This document shows positions 40,701-48,000 of a stretch of 48,000 nucleotides of DNA, one piece after another. Within the stretch, counting starts at the first letter, position 1, and the number at the start of each line of letters is the position of its first letter. The DNA comes from an uncultured Verrucomicrobiales bacterium (GTDB lineage: Bacteria > Verrucomicrobiota > Verrucomicrobiia > Verrucomicrobiales > Akkermansiaceae), in contig CALFSW010000478.1 in assembly GCA_937916505.1 (NCBI GenBank), forward strand, positions 1-48,000, written 5' to 3'. A program made the translations under genes and the position numbers. The notes beneath the pieces are model-generated. The model was not told the DNA's origin and ran no database searches. It saw only the letters and a program-made list of their open reading frames with translations.

Positions 40701-42120
40701 TGGCGCAACCATCATTCCCATCGAAACAGAGGTGAACAAGACCGTTCCCCGCCAACCGACGAGCTATTTTCGGAAGACGTTCGAAATCGACCAGGTTTCA
40801 GCTTATCTCAACCTCGATGTTTCCCTGAGGGTGGATGGAGGAGTGATCATCTACCTCAACGGAATCGAGGCTTTTCGTGAATCCAATATCCCCGAAGAGG
40901 CAACCTATCACACCGACCCAACCTCGGATAGCAGTGATGGGAACGAAGGAGACCTCACAACTTATTCCCTCGATCCAAGCCTGTTGATCAACGGAACCAA
41001 TCTGATCGCAGTGGAACTCCACAACAAACCGGGCAGCAGTGATATGGTGCTGGATGTTGAGTTGGCAGGAAAGCGGACGAATGATGCCAATCTCCCGATT
41101 TTTATCGACGGGCCGGTGACGGTGAAAGCGCGGAGCTTTTTCAACGGAGAGTGGAGCGCATTGACCGCGGCAGACTTCACCGTGGATTCGGTTCCAGCTA
41201 CTTCCGATAATCTGGCAATTGCCGAGATTCTCTACAATCCTTTTGGATCGAGTGTTGACGAAGAAAATGCAGGTTTTGACGATGGTGATCTCTTTGAATT
41301 CCTGCGTCTCGAGAACCACGGTGATTCCAATATCGACCTTGGGCAGGTTCGTTTCACCGACGGGATCACTTTCGATTTTGGAGTATCTCCAATTCGGGTT
41401 CTTCAACCGGGAGCAGCTTTGCTTGTCGTCAATAATCTTGATGCCTTCCGTTTCCGCTACGGAATTGATTTTGATGATCTGATTGCCGGAGAATACGGTG
41501 GGCAGTTGTCCAATGGAGGAGAGCAGCTCCGTCTCATCGGGGAGAATGATGCCATCATTCATGAGATTGAATTTAGGACGGATTCACCATGGCCGGCCCT
41601 CGTCGACCTGGATGGGCATTCCATTCAAATCATTGACCGTGCTGGTGATCATGGAGCAGGAAGCAATTGGAGGGCTTCCTCGAACCTTGGGGGAACACCG
41701 GGTGGTCAGTTGAATTTTTCCAGCTGGCAAAGGGATGTCTTCACGTCGGCTGAGCTTTTGGACCTTGCGATCTCAGGCCCGGGCGCTGATCCCGATCAGG
41801 ATGGTTGGAACAACTTCCTTGAATTCGCTCTGGGCTCCTTTCCGGGTGACGCCGGGAGCGTCCCGGCTGAGATCAAGTCGGGAATTGAAACGATCGCTGG
41901 TGAACGGCACCTCGCTCTAACCTATACCCGCGCTGCTGGAGAGAGGGCGGTGATATTTTCCGCGGAGATTAGTGATGATCTGGACACTTGGAGCGGAGGA
42001 GGGATTCCTCTCACTTCGGAGACACTTCATCCCGATGGCTCAGTCACTGCGGGCTTCCGGCACCCGCTGCCGATTGACGAGGTCGATCGTTATCTACGTC
42101 TGAAGGTGACTTCCAACTAA
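37726..42120 (+). CDS. Giant exported lamin-tail/CotH-kinase surface protein
   Basis: A 1464-residue exported protein; ATG 37726 (MSRTLTMILGGLLPTLVLGD) gives a clean signal peptide, though starts at 37690 (GTG) or 37714 are possible. In order: a galactose-binding-like beta domain (WWTASFDDANWETGTMPIGY); a lamin-tail domain (DWIELHNTGDSEVDLTGWTL); a chitobiase/CHB_HEX-C-like domain (GAIIRYTTDGTEPTVENG); a CotH-type kinase domain (RIRAGKNDIRNPFVIDELF, ELKGYYNMVERL, YVWDAEGAMNN); a second CHB_HEX-C-like domain; a second Gal-binding-like domain; a second lamin-tail domain (AIAEILYNPFGSS, FLRLENHGDSNIDL); and a C-terminal beta module. A 9-bp repeat (GACCGGGCA) occurs near 40057. It ends 5 bp from the convergent PhoD gene. 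Confidence 0.88.
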   Translation: MSRTLTMILGGLLPTLVLGDVVINEISATSAPRNLRWDENDQAYAGAGPAWWTASFDDANWETGTMPIGYSLGSISTNLSSDLRDVSPSLYTRKRFEASASESSSSDPLVLSINYNDGFIAWLNGVEVARRNMGAEKAHIFHDQLAYRASPLGTSTESIPLGVSSEFLVEGGNVLSVQVNNYTLNGNMRLDLSLKIDKSTGSDIPLFSAGSQVAYLPGLREASADLVEPAHPDGDPSDWIELHNTGDSEVDLTGWTLSDAALSPAKWAFPAGTTISAGGYLVVLADNPSEEIPGATFLHTNFKLDGGGEDLALFDDSGTMISILTSGYPRQYPNFSFGREESGAMVFYAVPTPGAPNSGETFVEKVDAPDFNHKGGFYDSTIAVTLTSQTPGAIIRYTTDGTEPTVENGNDYTLPLSLARVTTRKGHVIRARAFLDGYIASNTKTHTFLIGQDARVRTAPSLVYAGDPERALYDPFGVMGLNGGTYVGDQWQPSGQSDYNNVINRGRAYERPIHAEFYFPDGKVGFRSEVGLRVAASSYSRPRMRFNQTNASPWRDDPKEKPSFNLYFRDDYGNPSVDLPLNGPSRNFSSYERFRIRAGKNDIRNPFVIDELFRRLSHDMGNGASLGIINSLYVNGELKGYYNMVERLREPFFKSLHQSESNAEWDVLQFEGNDNIAEGDKVAWDNMIARLNVSTTTTNWERILEVVDVENIANYFLLNIYGATWDWPHNNWVAAKERSAAGRYRLYVWDAEGAMNNRGNRPISQEMIKTYILGTATGQTGQTGTRGELRDLWRGLNRWEEFRLIFADQINKHLFNDGILDDRDLANSHIKNRFDGLIDEFSDLLRLVMNQTVQTGKFNSWVSPTAGRRRYLFGPVREDFRVNNLWPETTPPEFSQFGGTVDEGYPLLITNEAGTVYYTTDGSDPRLTGGTANPGAVSQPGSLLDVALFPIESEWAYNDSDGDLGTAWRLLAYDDDLWPTGNGPLGFGSIKDGATIIPIETEVNKTVPRQPTSYFRKTFEIDQVSAYLNLDVSLRVDGGVIIYLNGIEAFRESNIPEEATYHTDPTSDSSDGNEGDLTTYSLDPSLLINGTNLIAVELHNKPGSSDMVLDVELAGKRTNDANLPIFIDGPVTVKARSFFNGEWSALTAADFTVDSVPATSDNLAIAEILYNPFGSSVDEENAGFDDGDLFEFLRLENHGDSNIDLGQVRFTDGITFDFGVSPIRVLQPGAALLVVNNLDAFRFRYGIDFDDLIAGEYGGQLSNGGEQLRLIGENDAIIHEIEFRTDSPWPALVDLDGHSIQIIDRAGDHGAGSNWRASSNLGGTPGGQLNFSSWQRDVFTSAELLDLAISGPGADPDQDGWNNFLEFALGSFPGDAGSVPAEIKSGIETIAGERHLALTYTRAAGERAVIFSAEISDDLDTWSGGGIPLTSETLHPDGSVTAGFRHPLPIDEVDRYLRLKVTSN

Positions 42121-42125
42121 CACGA

Positions 42126-43949
42126 TCACTTGCGGTCCAACGAAATGGCTTCGGCATAGGCGAGTTCGCCTGTGCGACCATTGTAGTATTGGAAAATGAT
42201 CTGGGGATGAGGATAGGCCACGAGCCGTTTCCCTCCCAGCTTCTGAGGCATGTTGAAGACGTTATTGACCTGAACGACACAGAAGTAGGGGTAGAGCCGC
42301 TGGAGGCGTTCGAGATCGGGGAGAATGTAGGAACTCCAGCGGATGTCGCACTTGCGAGGACCCCAGTCGAAGATCCCGGTCGCCGGGCGGTTCATTTCGT
42401 CGCTTTTTGGGACGTGATTGACACTATTGTGAGGTCCGCAGCAGAACTCCCAGACGTTGTCGGTGATTTTGATGGCAAAGCTATTGTGAAGGTCACCGGT
42501 GAGGATGAAGACCTTCTTACCGAGCTTGTCCCATTCTTCGATGAGCTTTTCGCGTTCGTCGAGAAAGCCGGTCCAAGCTTCTTCCTTATTGCCGGCGGCT
42601 TCGAATCCTCCCGCGCCACTGTGGGGAATCATGAAAGGAACCGTCGAGGTGAGGAAAAAGAAGTCAGCGTCGCTTTCCTTCATCGATTTGAGAAGCCACT
42701 CCCGTTGGGTTTTTCCGAGCATGGACACTCCTTCCTTGTCTCGATTTGTGACGTCGTGCATGTCGCGTGATCCGCGGGTGTCCAGAAGGAAGAATTCGCA
42801 GTTTGAGACGCGAAATTTCCCATAGGAGCTTCGTCCGATTGAGTAGGTGACTTCGTCGGTGACTTTGGCGGGCATGTGAAGCTCGAGAGTGTGAGCATCG
42901 ATGACCTTGGTGATCTGATAGACGTAGGAGTTTTGGTGTCCCTCCTCGTTGTCAAATTTCAGGTTGTTGACTCCGGCCTCGGGTGTTCCCCAGTGGACAT
43001 GGAGGGTTCCCATTTTCTCGAGAGGTAGCTTGGTGAAGTCGGTGGATTGGTCAATGAGGAGCTTGCTGCCAACGGTCATTTTTCCGCGGGACGCGTGGAC
43101 CCTTTGGTCGTGTTCGACGGGGTTCGCCCAACCAAGATAATCAAACCAGGCGCGTGTTCCAATATCGCGAAAGACGGTGCGACGGTGACGTTTGCCAATT
43201 TCAGCGGAGCCCCAGATGTCGTTGACGAGTTCGTGATCGTCGAAGGTGAAGTAGCTGGGAACATTTCGGTGCCACTTGGCCAGTTCGTTCCCCCGACTGA
43301 GATAGAGTTTGTAGTTTTCCCAAACTCCGACGATCGAGGGCATGGTTTCGACGGAGGGAGGAAATTGATCGAGTCCTTGTGCGAGTCGCCAGGCCTCAGG
43401 AGGGTAAGTACGAAGCTCTTCGTAGAGCCAATCTCCGTTCATGATGTGGAAGTGGGTTTTGTCGGCCCAGTCACGATTGAGGTTTTCGTAGGTGGGGGAG
43501 CGATGCCCGATGCCGTGAAGCGGGTTTTGGTTGGCACAGGAACCGACTTCAAAGCGGAAGTTGAAGAGCCCCTTCGGGTTGTGGTCGGGGTTTTTACTTT
43601 CTTCGGCGGAGGGCAGGGTGTGAAACGAACCGGGAAGTCCGTGGGGATTGCCGGCTACGAAAATTTGATAGTGATAGCGGGTGTCTGGTTTGAGAGCGGT
43701 GAGTTGGGCGACACCGGTATTGTCCCGGTCGATGGCAGTTTTTGCCGGTTTGCTGGATTGGTTGAGCTGGTCGGAATGAGTTCCGTAATTCACGATGAAT
43801 TCGCCGGGCTCGGAGGTCCGACCCCAGACTGAAACTGATTCAGCGGTGGGCTTGCCGAGCATCGGGCCGTGGGTGAGGCGGATGGGGTCCCGATGAGCGA
43901 GAACGGGGAGGAGTAGAATGAGTGTCAAAGACGAAATGATTCTAATCAT
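42126..43949 (-). CDS. PhoD-like alkaline phosphatase
   Basis: A 607-residue exported phosphoesterase of the PhoD (metallophosphatase) family. The signal peptide is MIRIISSLTLILLLPVLA from ATG 43949; a slightly longer form would need a TTG start. An N-terminal Fn3-like domain (about 22-115; HGPMLGKPTAESVSVWGR) precedes the catalytic domain. Landmarks there are FEVGSCANQNPLHGIGHRSP, MNGDWLYEE, FTFDDHELVNDIWGSAE, FFLLDTRGSRDMHDVTN and FILTGDLHNSFAIKI. These supply the Fe/Ca-site Asp and His residues. It should release phosphate from organic phosphodiesters or monoesters outside the cytoplasm. It converges with the lamin-tail/CotH gene. Confidence 0.92.
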   Translation of the reverse strand: MIRIISSLTLILLLPVLAHRDPIRLTHGPMLGKPTAESVSVWGRTSEPGEFIVNYGTHSDQLNQSSKPAKTAIDRDNTGVAQLTALKPDTRYHYQIFVAGNPHGLPGSFHTLPSAEESKNPDHNPKGLFNFRFEVGSCANQNPLHGIGHRSPTYENLNRDWADKTHFHIMNGDWLYEELRTYPPEAWRLAQGLDQFPPSVETMPSIVGVWENYKLYLSRGNELAKWHRNVPSYFTFDDHELVNDIWGSAEIGKRHRRTVFRDIGTRAWFDYLGWANPVEHDQRVHASRGKMTVGSKLLIDQSTDFTKLPLEKMGTLHVHWGTPEAGVNNLKFDNEEGHQNSYVYQITKVIDAHTLELHMPAKVTDEVTYSIGRSSYGKFRVSNCEFFLLDTRGSRDMHDVTNRDKEGVSMLGKTQREWLLKSMKESDADFFFLTSTVPFMIPHSGAGGFEAAGNKEEAWTGFLDEREKLIEEWDKLGKKVFILTGDLHNSFAIKITDNVWEFCCGPHNSVNHVPKSDEMNRPATGIFDWGPRKCDIRWSSYILPDLERLQRLYPYFCVVQVNNVFNMPQKLGGKRLVAYPHPQIIFQYYNGRTGELAYAEAISLDRK

Positions 43950-44081
43950 TCGAGGAGTGTGGAATGCCAAAGAGCAAATGGACAGAGAATCCTTGGGATT
44001 GGATCGCTGGACTGCAGTGTGTCTGATTACCCCCGATATGACGCTCGCGGAGAACCTTTCGAAAGGTGGCCTTTCAAAGAG

Positions 44082-44357
44082 CTACTGTTGGATGCGAAAT
44101 CCCTGCACGTTTTCAAGGAGATCAATATCCAGAACGAGGTGATCCTTGATGAGGCCGGTGAGATCTGATTCATCCGTGATCTCTCGAATGAAGTCGCCGA
44201 CTTCCTTTGGTTCTCCCATGATCTGGAGTTCAACAGTTCCGTCATGAAGGTTTTTAATCCTGCCAATGACATCAAATCCAAGAGCAAGTTGCTTCACCGA
44301 ATAGCGAAAACCAACGCCCTGGACCCGCCCGCTGAAAACAACCTTTTTGGCAATCAT
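44082..44357 (-). CDS. Acylphosphatase
   Basis: A 91-residue acylphosphatase that hydrolyses carboxyl-phosphate bonds such as acetyl phosphate or 1,3-bisphosphoglycerate. The active-site loop is FSGRVQGVGFRYSV (catalytic R18). The catalytic asparagine N36 is in GRIKNLHDGTVEL. It begins inside the stop region of the upstream 415-residue gene (4-nt overlap 44357-44354), so it is translationally coupled. It is the last gene of a three-gene minus-strand operon. A coupled acylphosphatase is unusual. Confidence 0.95.
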   Translation of the reverse strand: MIAKKVVFSGRVQGVGFRYSVKQLALGFDVIGRIKNLHDGTVELQIMGEPKEVGDFIREITDESDLTGLIKDHLVLDIDLLENVQGFRIQQ

Positions 44358-45601
44358 TTGGCGGTGGGGGAGTTGGTGAAAGTGACCTGTGTTCCAAAGC
44401 TGGAGATGCTCACGGCTCGTGCAGGTTGCGTTTCAACCAATGCGCCCAACATGGATCGCTTGACCTCTGCGACAAGGCTCTTGGCGGCCTTTTCGGATGA
44501 CATTTCCAAAATCCAGATGAGCGAAATCTCCCCGCTTTCGTCGTAGACCTGATACTGGTCGCCCCGCCACTCTTCCGCGAGAGGGCTGGCTTCCATGACG
44601 CCTGCGTAGGGTTCCAGCCAGAGTCGAAGCCCCAGTTCTCCCAGTCGGTTGGTCGCAAGGATTTTTTTTGAGGACTCCGGAAAGGTGATTTCCTTGATGA
44701 TAATGGGATCCCGGTTGGGATGAATCACCCGGGCGGTTGATGTCGGAATCTCCCGAAACATTCGGCTCCACGCTTCCCGGGAATCGATGTAAAAATGCCT
44801 GGAGTAGTCCGCGCCTTCAAGAAAAGGGAAGTTACTCAGCCCTTGAATGATGGGAGGGAGTTCGTTCAGAAGTTCCTCGCGGCCTGCTTCCGGATCCTTC
44901 CACTCCCCTTCGTTGGCGGCAGCACTGCGCCTCAAAAATCTGGCTTGCAAGGCGGCCGCAGACCCGGTGTGAAGAGCTTCCCAAGACTGCCATTCGTCCC
45001 GGGTGGCCCATTCTTTTTGAGGGTGGTTTTGAAACGAGAGCTGCTGCGCGAGCAGTCGGGCAAGGACGGCGCGGTCCGGAACACTGACCGGATCAAAGGA
45101 TTCCGAGATGAGTATTTGTCCCTTGGTGAGATCAAAAATGCCTTTGGCTCCGGAGGTATTTACCATGACAAGCTGACCGAGGAGGTTTTGATTCTGAGGA
45201 AGGAACCCGAGCAATTCCCATGCGACATTCTCCTTCTCCAGACCGAGCTCTCCATGGATGAACTTTAGGTTGGCTTGCGCGGCCTCCCGCATCGCTGTTG
45301 GTGAAGCAAGGCGAACATCGGGTGACTTTAAAAACACCATTCCATAGTCCTTCTCGATCCAGGCGACAAGGTCATCAGGAATAGGGTAGGGGCCGTTGGA
45401 AAGCATCGAGCGGACCTGTTCGAGTTCACCTTTCAGGTCATCGATGCGCAGGGCGAGCTCGGTATTCCTGGCCCTCAGCGTAGCAGCCTCGTCACCCTCG
45501 GCTGTGGGCGCGCCCGACTTCTTCCAGTAGTCACCATAAAGCCAGCCACCAGCAATGAGGCCGGTGGCTGTTAGGATCTGAAACACTCGTTCCGGATTCA
45601 T
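44354..45601 (-). CDS. Anchored protein resembling a metallopeptidase without zinc ligands
   Basis: A 415-residue protein with an N-terminal membrane segment (about 7-23) and a coiled-coil-like helix (about 41-68). Its C-terminal 300 residues follow a bacterial zincin pattern, with GIFDLTKGQILIS before the active-site helix. Where those enzymes read LAHELTHALQDQH, this has LARLLAQQLSFQN: HExxH becomes R182-L-L-A-Q186. The downstream EGDA-like site reads TGSA (T212, S214). The later tract EIPTSTARVIHPNR (284-297) matches the conserved PTSTxxxxHP of these peptidases. I infer an inactive pseudo-metallopeptidase, perhaps a binding or scaffold subunit. It is 5 bp after the 207-residue gene and overlaps acylphosphatase by 4 nt. 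Confidence 0.75.
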   Translation of the reverse strand: MNPERVFQILTATGLIAGGWLYGDYWKKSGAPTAEGDEAATLRARNTELALRIDDLKGELEQVRSMLSNGPYPIPDDLVAWIEKDYGMVFLKSPDVRLASPTAMREAAQANLKFIHGELGLEKENVAWELLGFLPQNQNLLGQLVMVNTSGAKGIFDLTKGQILISESFDPVSVPDRAVLARLLAQQLSFQNHPQKEWATRDEWQSWEALHTGSAAALQARFLRRSAAANEGEWKDPEAGREELLNELPPIIQGLSNFPFLEGADYSRHFYIDSREAWSRMFREIPTSTARVIHPNRDPIIIKEITFPESSKKILATNRLGELGLRLWLEPYAGVMEASPLAEEWRGDQYQVYDESGEISLIWILEMSSEKAAKSLVAEVKRSMLGALVETQPARAVSISSFGTQVTFTNSPTAK

Positions 45602-45606
45602 CCAAA

Positions 45607-46230
45607 TTACTTTTTGGCCTTCTTTTTCTCTTCCTCAAAGGGGTTACCCTTGAGAGGATTTGTGGAAGTGTCGGTGTCAAAGTTCTTTTCCGTCCCAAAA
45701 AGGTCCAAGGGTTTTTTCGTCTTTTTGAAAGTCGCTTGTGCTGTTTTCCCCGGATTAGGGACCAAGGAAATGGCCTTACTTTGATTGCCATCAGCGTCGT
45801 AGAAATAATAGACACGCCGGACGGGCATCTCAACGCGTTGTCCGTTTTCATCTCTGAAGCTGGGAGGGTAATAGTTCTTAACGCGGGCATCGAACATGTT
45901 CTCGGCGACAAGCAGGCCACTCTCCTTGTCGTAGCCATATTGAACCCGGTAAATCTGGACTCCTTGTCCGTCATGAATTCTTCCAACTGTTAGGAATCCC
46001 TTTTGATTCCTCAAGTAGGTGGCCTTCATTTTGACCCGGTCATTTTGATCCTTGGTCGTCTTTACCAGGCGCCGATCATCCGGAGAACGCTCGAAGACCA
46101 CATAGGATCCGTCCTGATCATTGCGCTTGATGCGGACATGAGGTCCCTTTGATTCCCACAGGTCATCATCTGCGTGGGCAATGCCAAAAGCGAAGAGGGA
46201 CACAATAAGAGTGCGAGTGAGTTTTTTCAT
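45607..46230 (-). CDS. Exported protein of unknown function, first gene of the acylphosphatase operon
   Basis: A 207-residue exported protein from ATG 46230 (MKKLTRTLIVSLFAFGIAHA, a clear signal peptide). The mature part is rich in charged beta strands (VRIKRNDQDGSYVVFERSPD, VRRVYYFYDADGNQSKAISL) with short turn motifs (DENGQ, DADGN). The C-terminus is a Lys/Glu tail. I do not recognise the family. It is the first gene of a tight operon with the pseudo-metallopeptidase-like gene (5-bp gap) and acylphosphatase, and is divergent from folP. Confidence 0.75.
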   Translation of the reverse strand: MKKLTRTLIVSLFAFGIAHADDDLWESKGPHVRIKRNDQDGSYVVFERSPDDRRLVKTTKDQNDRVKMKATYLRNQKGFLTVGRIHDGQGVQIYRVQYGYDKESGLLVAENMFDARVKNYYPPSFRDENGQRVEMPVRRVYYFYDADGNQSKAISLVPNPGKTAQATFKKTKKPLDLFGTEKNFDTDTSTNPLKGNPFEEEKKKAKK

Positions 46231-46257
46231 TGAGATGGTGTCGGTGTGCCCGAGAGT

Positions 46258-47142
46258 ATGGGAAATTCGATGAGCGAGTGCAACCCTGGAAGAGATAGCG
46301 ATCCCCAAGACGGTGTTGTTTGGCGGGCTGGTTCGCAGACTTGGCCCCTGGGACGGAAAGCCCTGATTATGGGTATTTTAAATGTGACACCGGATTCGTT
46401 TTCGGACGGAGGTCGCCATCTGGATCTTAATGACACTCTCGCTGCGGCTCACCGTTTTTTGGAGGAAGGGGCCGATATTCTGGATATAGGAGGCGAGTCA
46501 ACCCGCCCTGGGGCGGAGCCCGTTTCGGTTGATCTCGAACTTTCCCGGATCCTTCCTGTGATCGAGAAATTGGCGGAGCGGCATTCGCTTGGAATTTCGA
46601 TCGATACCTGCAAACCAGTCGTCGCGGAGGCCGCTCTCCGAGCTGGAGCCAATATCGTCAACGACATCAGCGGCTTTCGAGATCCAAAAATGATCGAGGT
46701 TTGCGCGAATTCGGATTGCGGGGTCGTTGTCATGCACATGCAGGGGAGTCCCCAGACCATGCAGCGAAATCCGGCTTACCTGGATGTCGTTGCTGAAGTG
46801 AGAGACTTCTTTGCAGAGAGATTCCAAACCCTCACCCGGGCAGGAATCGAATCTGCTCGAATCGTGTTCGATCCCGGAATCGGGTTTGGAAAGACATTGA
46901 GGCACAACCTGGCTCTCCTCCGGGGTGTTCAGGACTATTTGGTTTACAACCGCCCCATCCTTATGGGGCTTTCCAGGAAGTCGTTTATCGGAGCGTTACT
47001 CAATGACCTCTCTCTGGGTCGTCGGGAGGCTCCGACCCAGGCACTGACTGCTCTCACGAGAAGAAATGGCGCCATGATCCACCGGGTCCACCAAGTGAAA
47101 GAGAATGTCGGTGCTCTCAGAATGATTGAGGCCGTCTTGTAG
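46258..47142 (+). CDS. folP: Dihydropteroate synthase
   Basis: A 294-residue dihydropteroate synthase that condenses p-aminobenzoate with dihydropterin diphosphate in folate synthesis. Landmarks are LIMGILNVTPDSFSDGG (pterin loop), HRFLEEGADILDIGGESTRP and ISIDTCKPVVAEAALRAGA. Then come IVNDISGFRD, VVVMHMQGSPQTMQRNP (pABA site), ARIVFDPGIGFGKTLRHNL and ILMGLSRKSFIGALL, with MIHRVHQVKENVGALRM at the end. I use ATG 46258; 46270 (with GGGAA upstream) and GTG 46246 are close alternatives. Divergent from the acylphosphatase operon and the last protein gene before the rRNA operon. Confidence 0.94.
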   Translation: MGNSMSECNPGRDSDPQDGVVWRAGSQTWPLGRKALIMGILNVTPDSFSDGGRHLDLNDTLAAAHRFLEEGADILDIGGESTRPGAEPVSVDLELSRILPVIEKLAERHSLGISIDTCKPVVAEAALRAGANIVNDISGFRDPKMIEVCANSDCGVVVMHMQGSPQTMQRNPAYLDVVAEVRDFFAERFQTLTRAGIESARIVFDPGIGFGKTLRHNLALLRGVQDYLVYNRPILMGLSRKSFIGALLNDLSLGRREAPTQALTALTRRNGAMIHRVHQVKENVGALRMIEAVL

Positions 47143-47341
47143 GTGCCCCGCGCAAAAACAACAGGATGCTTTCCCCATGGAATCGCATCTCTTTTGGAGA
47201 TATTGGCCGGAACTGCATAGAACTCTCCGGAATGACCTCTACGTGTGTCATCTCTCTGGTAAAAAGGGATGAAATTCACCACTGATAATCAGACGGTTAC
47301 GGGGATTTGATCAGAAAATTCAAAATTAGTATCCAAAAACG

Positions 47342-47369
47342 TTGACGTGCTCCGTGAAATGATTAGGGT
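47342..47369 (+). promoter_or_regulatory. Putative rRNA operon promoter
   Basis: TTGACG (47342-47347), a 16-bp spacer, then TAGGGT (47364-47369), followed by a GC-rich TGCCCC discriminator of the kind seen in growth-regulated rRNA promoters. It is about 430 bp upstream of the 16S gene. Read by eye only. Confidence 0.4.
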
Positions 47370-47466
47370 TGCCCCAGCAGCCGCTACCGGCTCCTGCCGA
47401 GAAGCACTAGAAAAGCTCGCTTGAATGAATCTTCATCAGCGGGCTTGCTCAGTCTTCCGGTCACAA

Positions 47467-47477
47467 GTTCTTTGAAA
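47467..47477 (+). promoter_or_regulatory. boxA-like antitermination element in the rRNA leader
   Basis: GTTCTTTGAAA resembles the boxA consensus (TGYTCTTTGA) used for rRNA antitermination. It lies downstream of the putative promoter and upstream of the 16S gene. Short and therefore uncertain. Confidence 0.4.
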
Positions 47478-47799
47478 ATATGGGTTCCACAGATCCTTCC
47501 ACCTTGGAAGATCTTGTCGCATGTCAGCTGGTTTTTCCGGTTGGGAATGGCGCAAGATACGAAGAGACAGATCTGTTGGAAAGATGACAAAAAATCATAT
47601 TGTGTGCTGCGTCTTGAATTTCTTGATTTGAAATTTGAGGTGCGGGTCATGGGAGTAAGCCTGTTTAGGCCCTTCCCGGAAATCGTGAGATTTCCAAACC
47701 AAAGTCAATTTGATAGCTAAGCGCGCTGTGTCCGAATCTCTGATTTATCTGGAAGGGAAGACATGGCAATTTAATGTTTAGTGTCAGATTCAAAACATT

Positions 47800-48000
47800 T
47801 CTACGGAGAGTTTGATTCTGGCTCAGAACGAACGCTGGCGGCGTGGATAAGACATGCAAGTCGAACGGAAAATGAGCATAGCTTGCTAAGCTCATTTTTA
47901 GTGGCGGACGGGTTAGTAACACGTGAGATACATACCCTTTAGACAGGAATAGCCCATGGAAACGTGGATTAATGCCTGATAGTCTCTACGGAGTAAATGA
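47800..48000 (+). rRNA. 16S ribosomal RNA, 5' end (runs off the window)
   Basis: AGAGTTTGATTCTGGCTCAG begins at 47807, corresponding to E. coli position 8, so the mature start is near 47800. AACGCTGGCGGCGTGGATAA then GACATGCAAGTCGAACGG follow, and later GTGGCGGACGGGTTAGTAAC. The GGCGTGGATAAGACATGC form is typical of Verrucomicrobiota. The gene continues beyond 48000. Confidence 0.96.

Larger units (their letters stand above)
47143..47799 (+). other. rRNA operon promoter and leader region
   Basis: About 657 bp without a convincing protein gene between folP and the 16S rRNA. It includes a candidate promoter (47342-47369) and a boxA-like element (47467-47477), as expected for an rRNA leader. 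Short ORFs on both strands have no recognisable family and are probably chance. Confidence 0.55.

Noticed and set aside
47384-47720. Short open frames on both strands in the rRNA leader
   Set aside because: They overlap each other on opposite strands, have no family features and lie in the expected leader region.
1-48000. CRISPR array, prophage, transposase or toxin-antitoxin pair
   Set aside because: No repeat-spacer pattern, integrase, IS-type inverted repeats or recognisable toxin/antitoxin pair was seen on either strand.

Overview
The window looks like chromosomal DNA of a member of the phylum Verrucomicrobiota, probably order Verrucomicrobiales. The start of a 16S rRNA gene at the right edge has a verrucomicrobial-type 5' region. 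The left end carries the PSCyt1/DUF1549/DUF1553 + DUF1501 + WD40 gene set that is common in Planctomycetes and Verrucomicrobia. A Cys-type sulfatase, a DUF1080 protein, a lamin-tail/CotH surface protein and a PhoD phosphatase fit the same group. I see no prophage, transposase, CRISPR array or classical defence cluster.

Layout. 1-240: decayed C-terminus of an M3 oligoendopeptidase. 404-4826: minus-strand secreted-protein cluster (PSCyt/DUF1549/DUF1553, DUF1501, WD40). 5062-6594: cyclophilin and polyprenyl diphosphate synthase, both minus. 6945-11014: large exported protein, then a VWA membrane protein coupled to a HAD phosphatase. 11196-11606: small acidic protein. 11646-18069: minus-strand run reading yqeY, ispD, then four overlapping genes for a membrane-anchored protein, a fused ATPase-permease ABC protein, a second anchored protein and a polytopic protein. 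18149-20676: DUF3592 protein, thioredoxin-like protein, zincin-like protein. 20831-20913: tRNA-Leu(UAA), followed by a broken coding remnant. 21369-24770: CvpA-like protein, chorismate synthase, and a frameshifted YiiX-like (C92) hydrolase. 24955-28299: HU, a DtxR-type regulator, an exported unknown, an amidase and a TPMT-like methyltransferase. 28390-31725: DUF1080, DUF6580-like protein, sulfatase. 31733-34460: divergent TPR-AAA+ ATPase and TPR membrane protein. 34457-37656: VC0807-like protein, class II aldolase, CNT nucleoside transporter. 37726-43949: giant surface protein facing PhoD. 44082-46230: three-gene operon ending in acylphosphatase. 46258-47142: folP. 47143-48000: putative rRNA promoter and leader, then 16S rRNA.

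Housekeeping functions here include isoprenoid synthesis (ispD, polyprenyl synthase), the shikimate pathway (aroC), folate (folP), glycolysis (fba), chromatin (HU) and peptidoglycan remodelling (amidase). The rest is mostly envelope biology: exported, anchored or multi-pass proteins of unknown function.

The strongest candidates for something undescribed are two. The first is the four-gene ABC operon at 11646-16898. Its partners carry an internally repeated Cys/Trp domain (perhaps beta-trefoil) and a C-terminal domain resembling WHy/LEA2. The second is the operon at 44082-46230. Its middle gene looks like a zinc metallopeptidase that has lost every metal-binding residue, and it is translationally coupled to an acylphosphatase. 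All family assignments come from reading motifs by eye; no searches were run.
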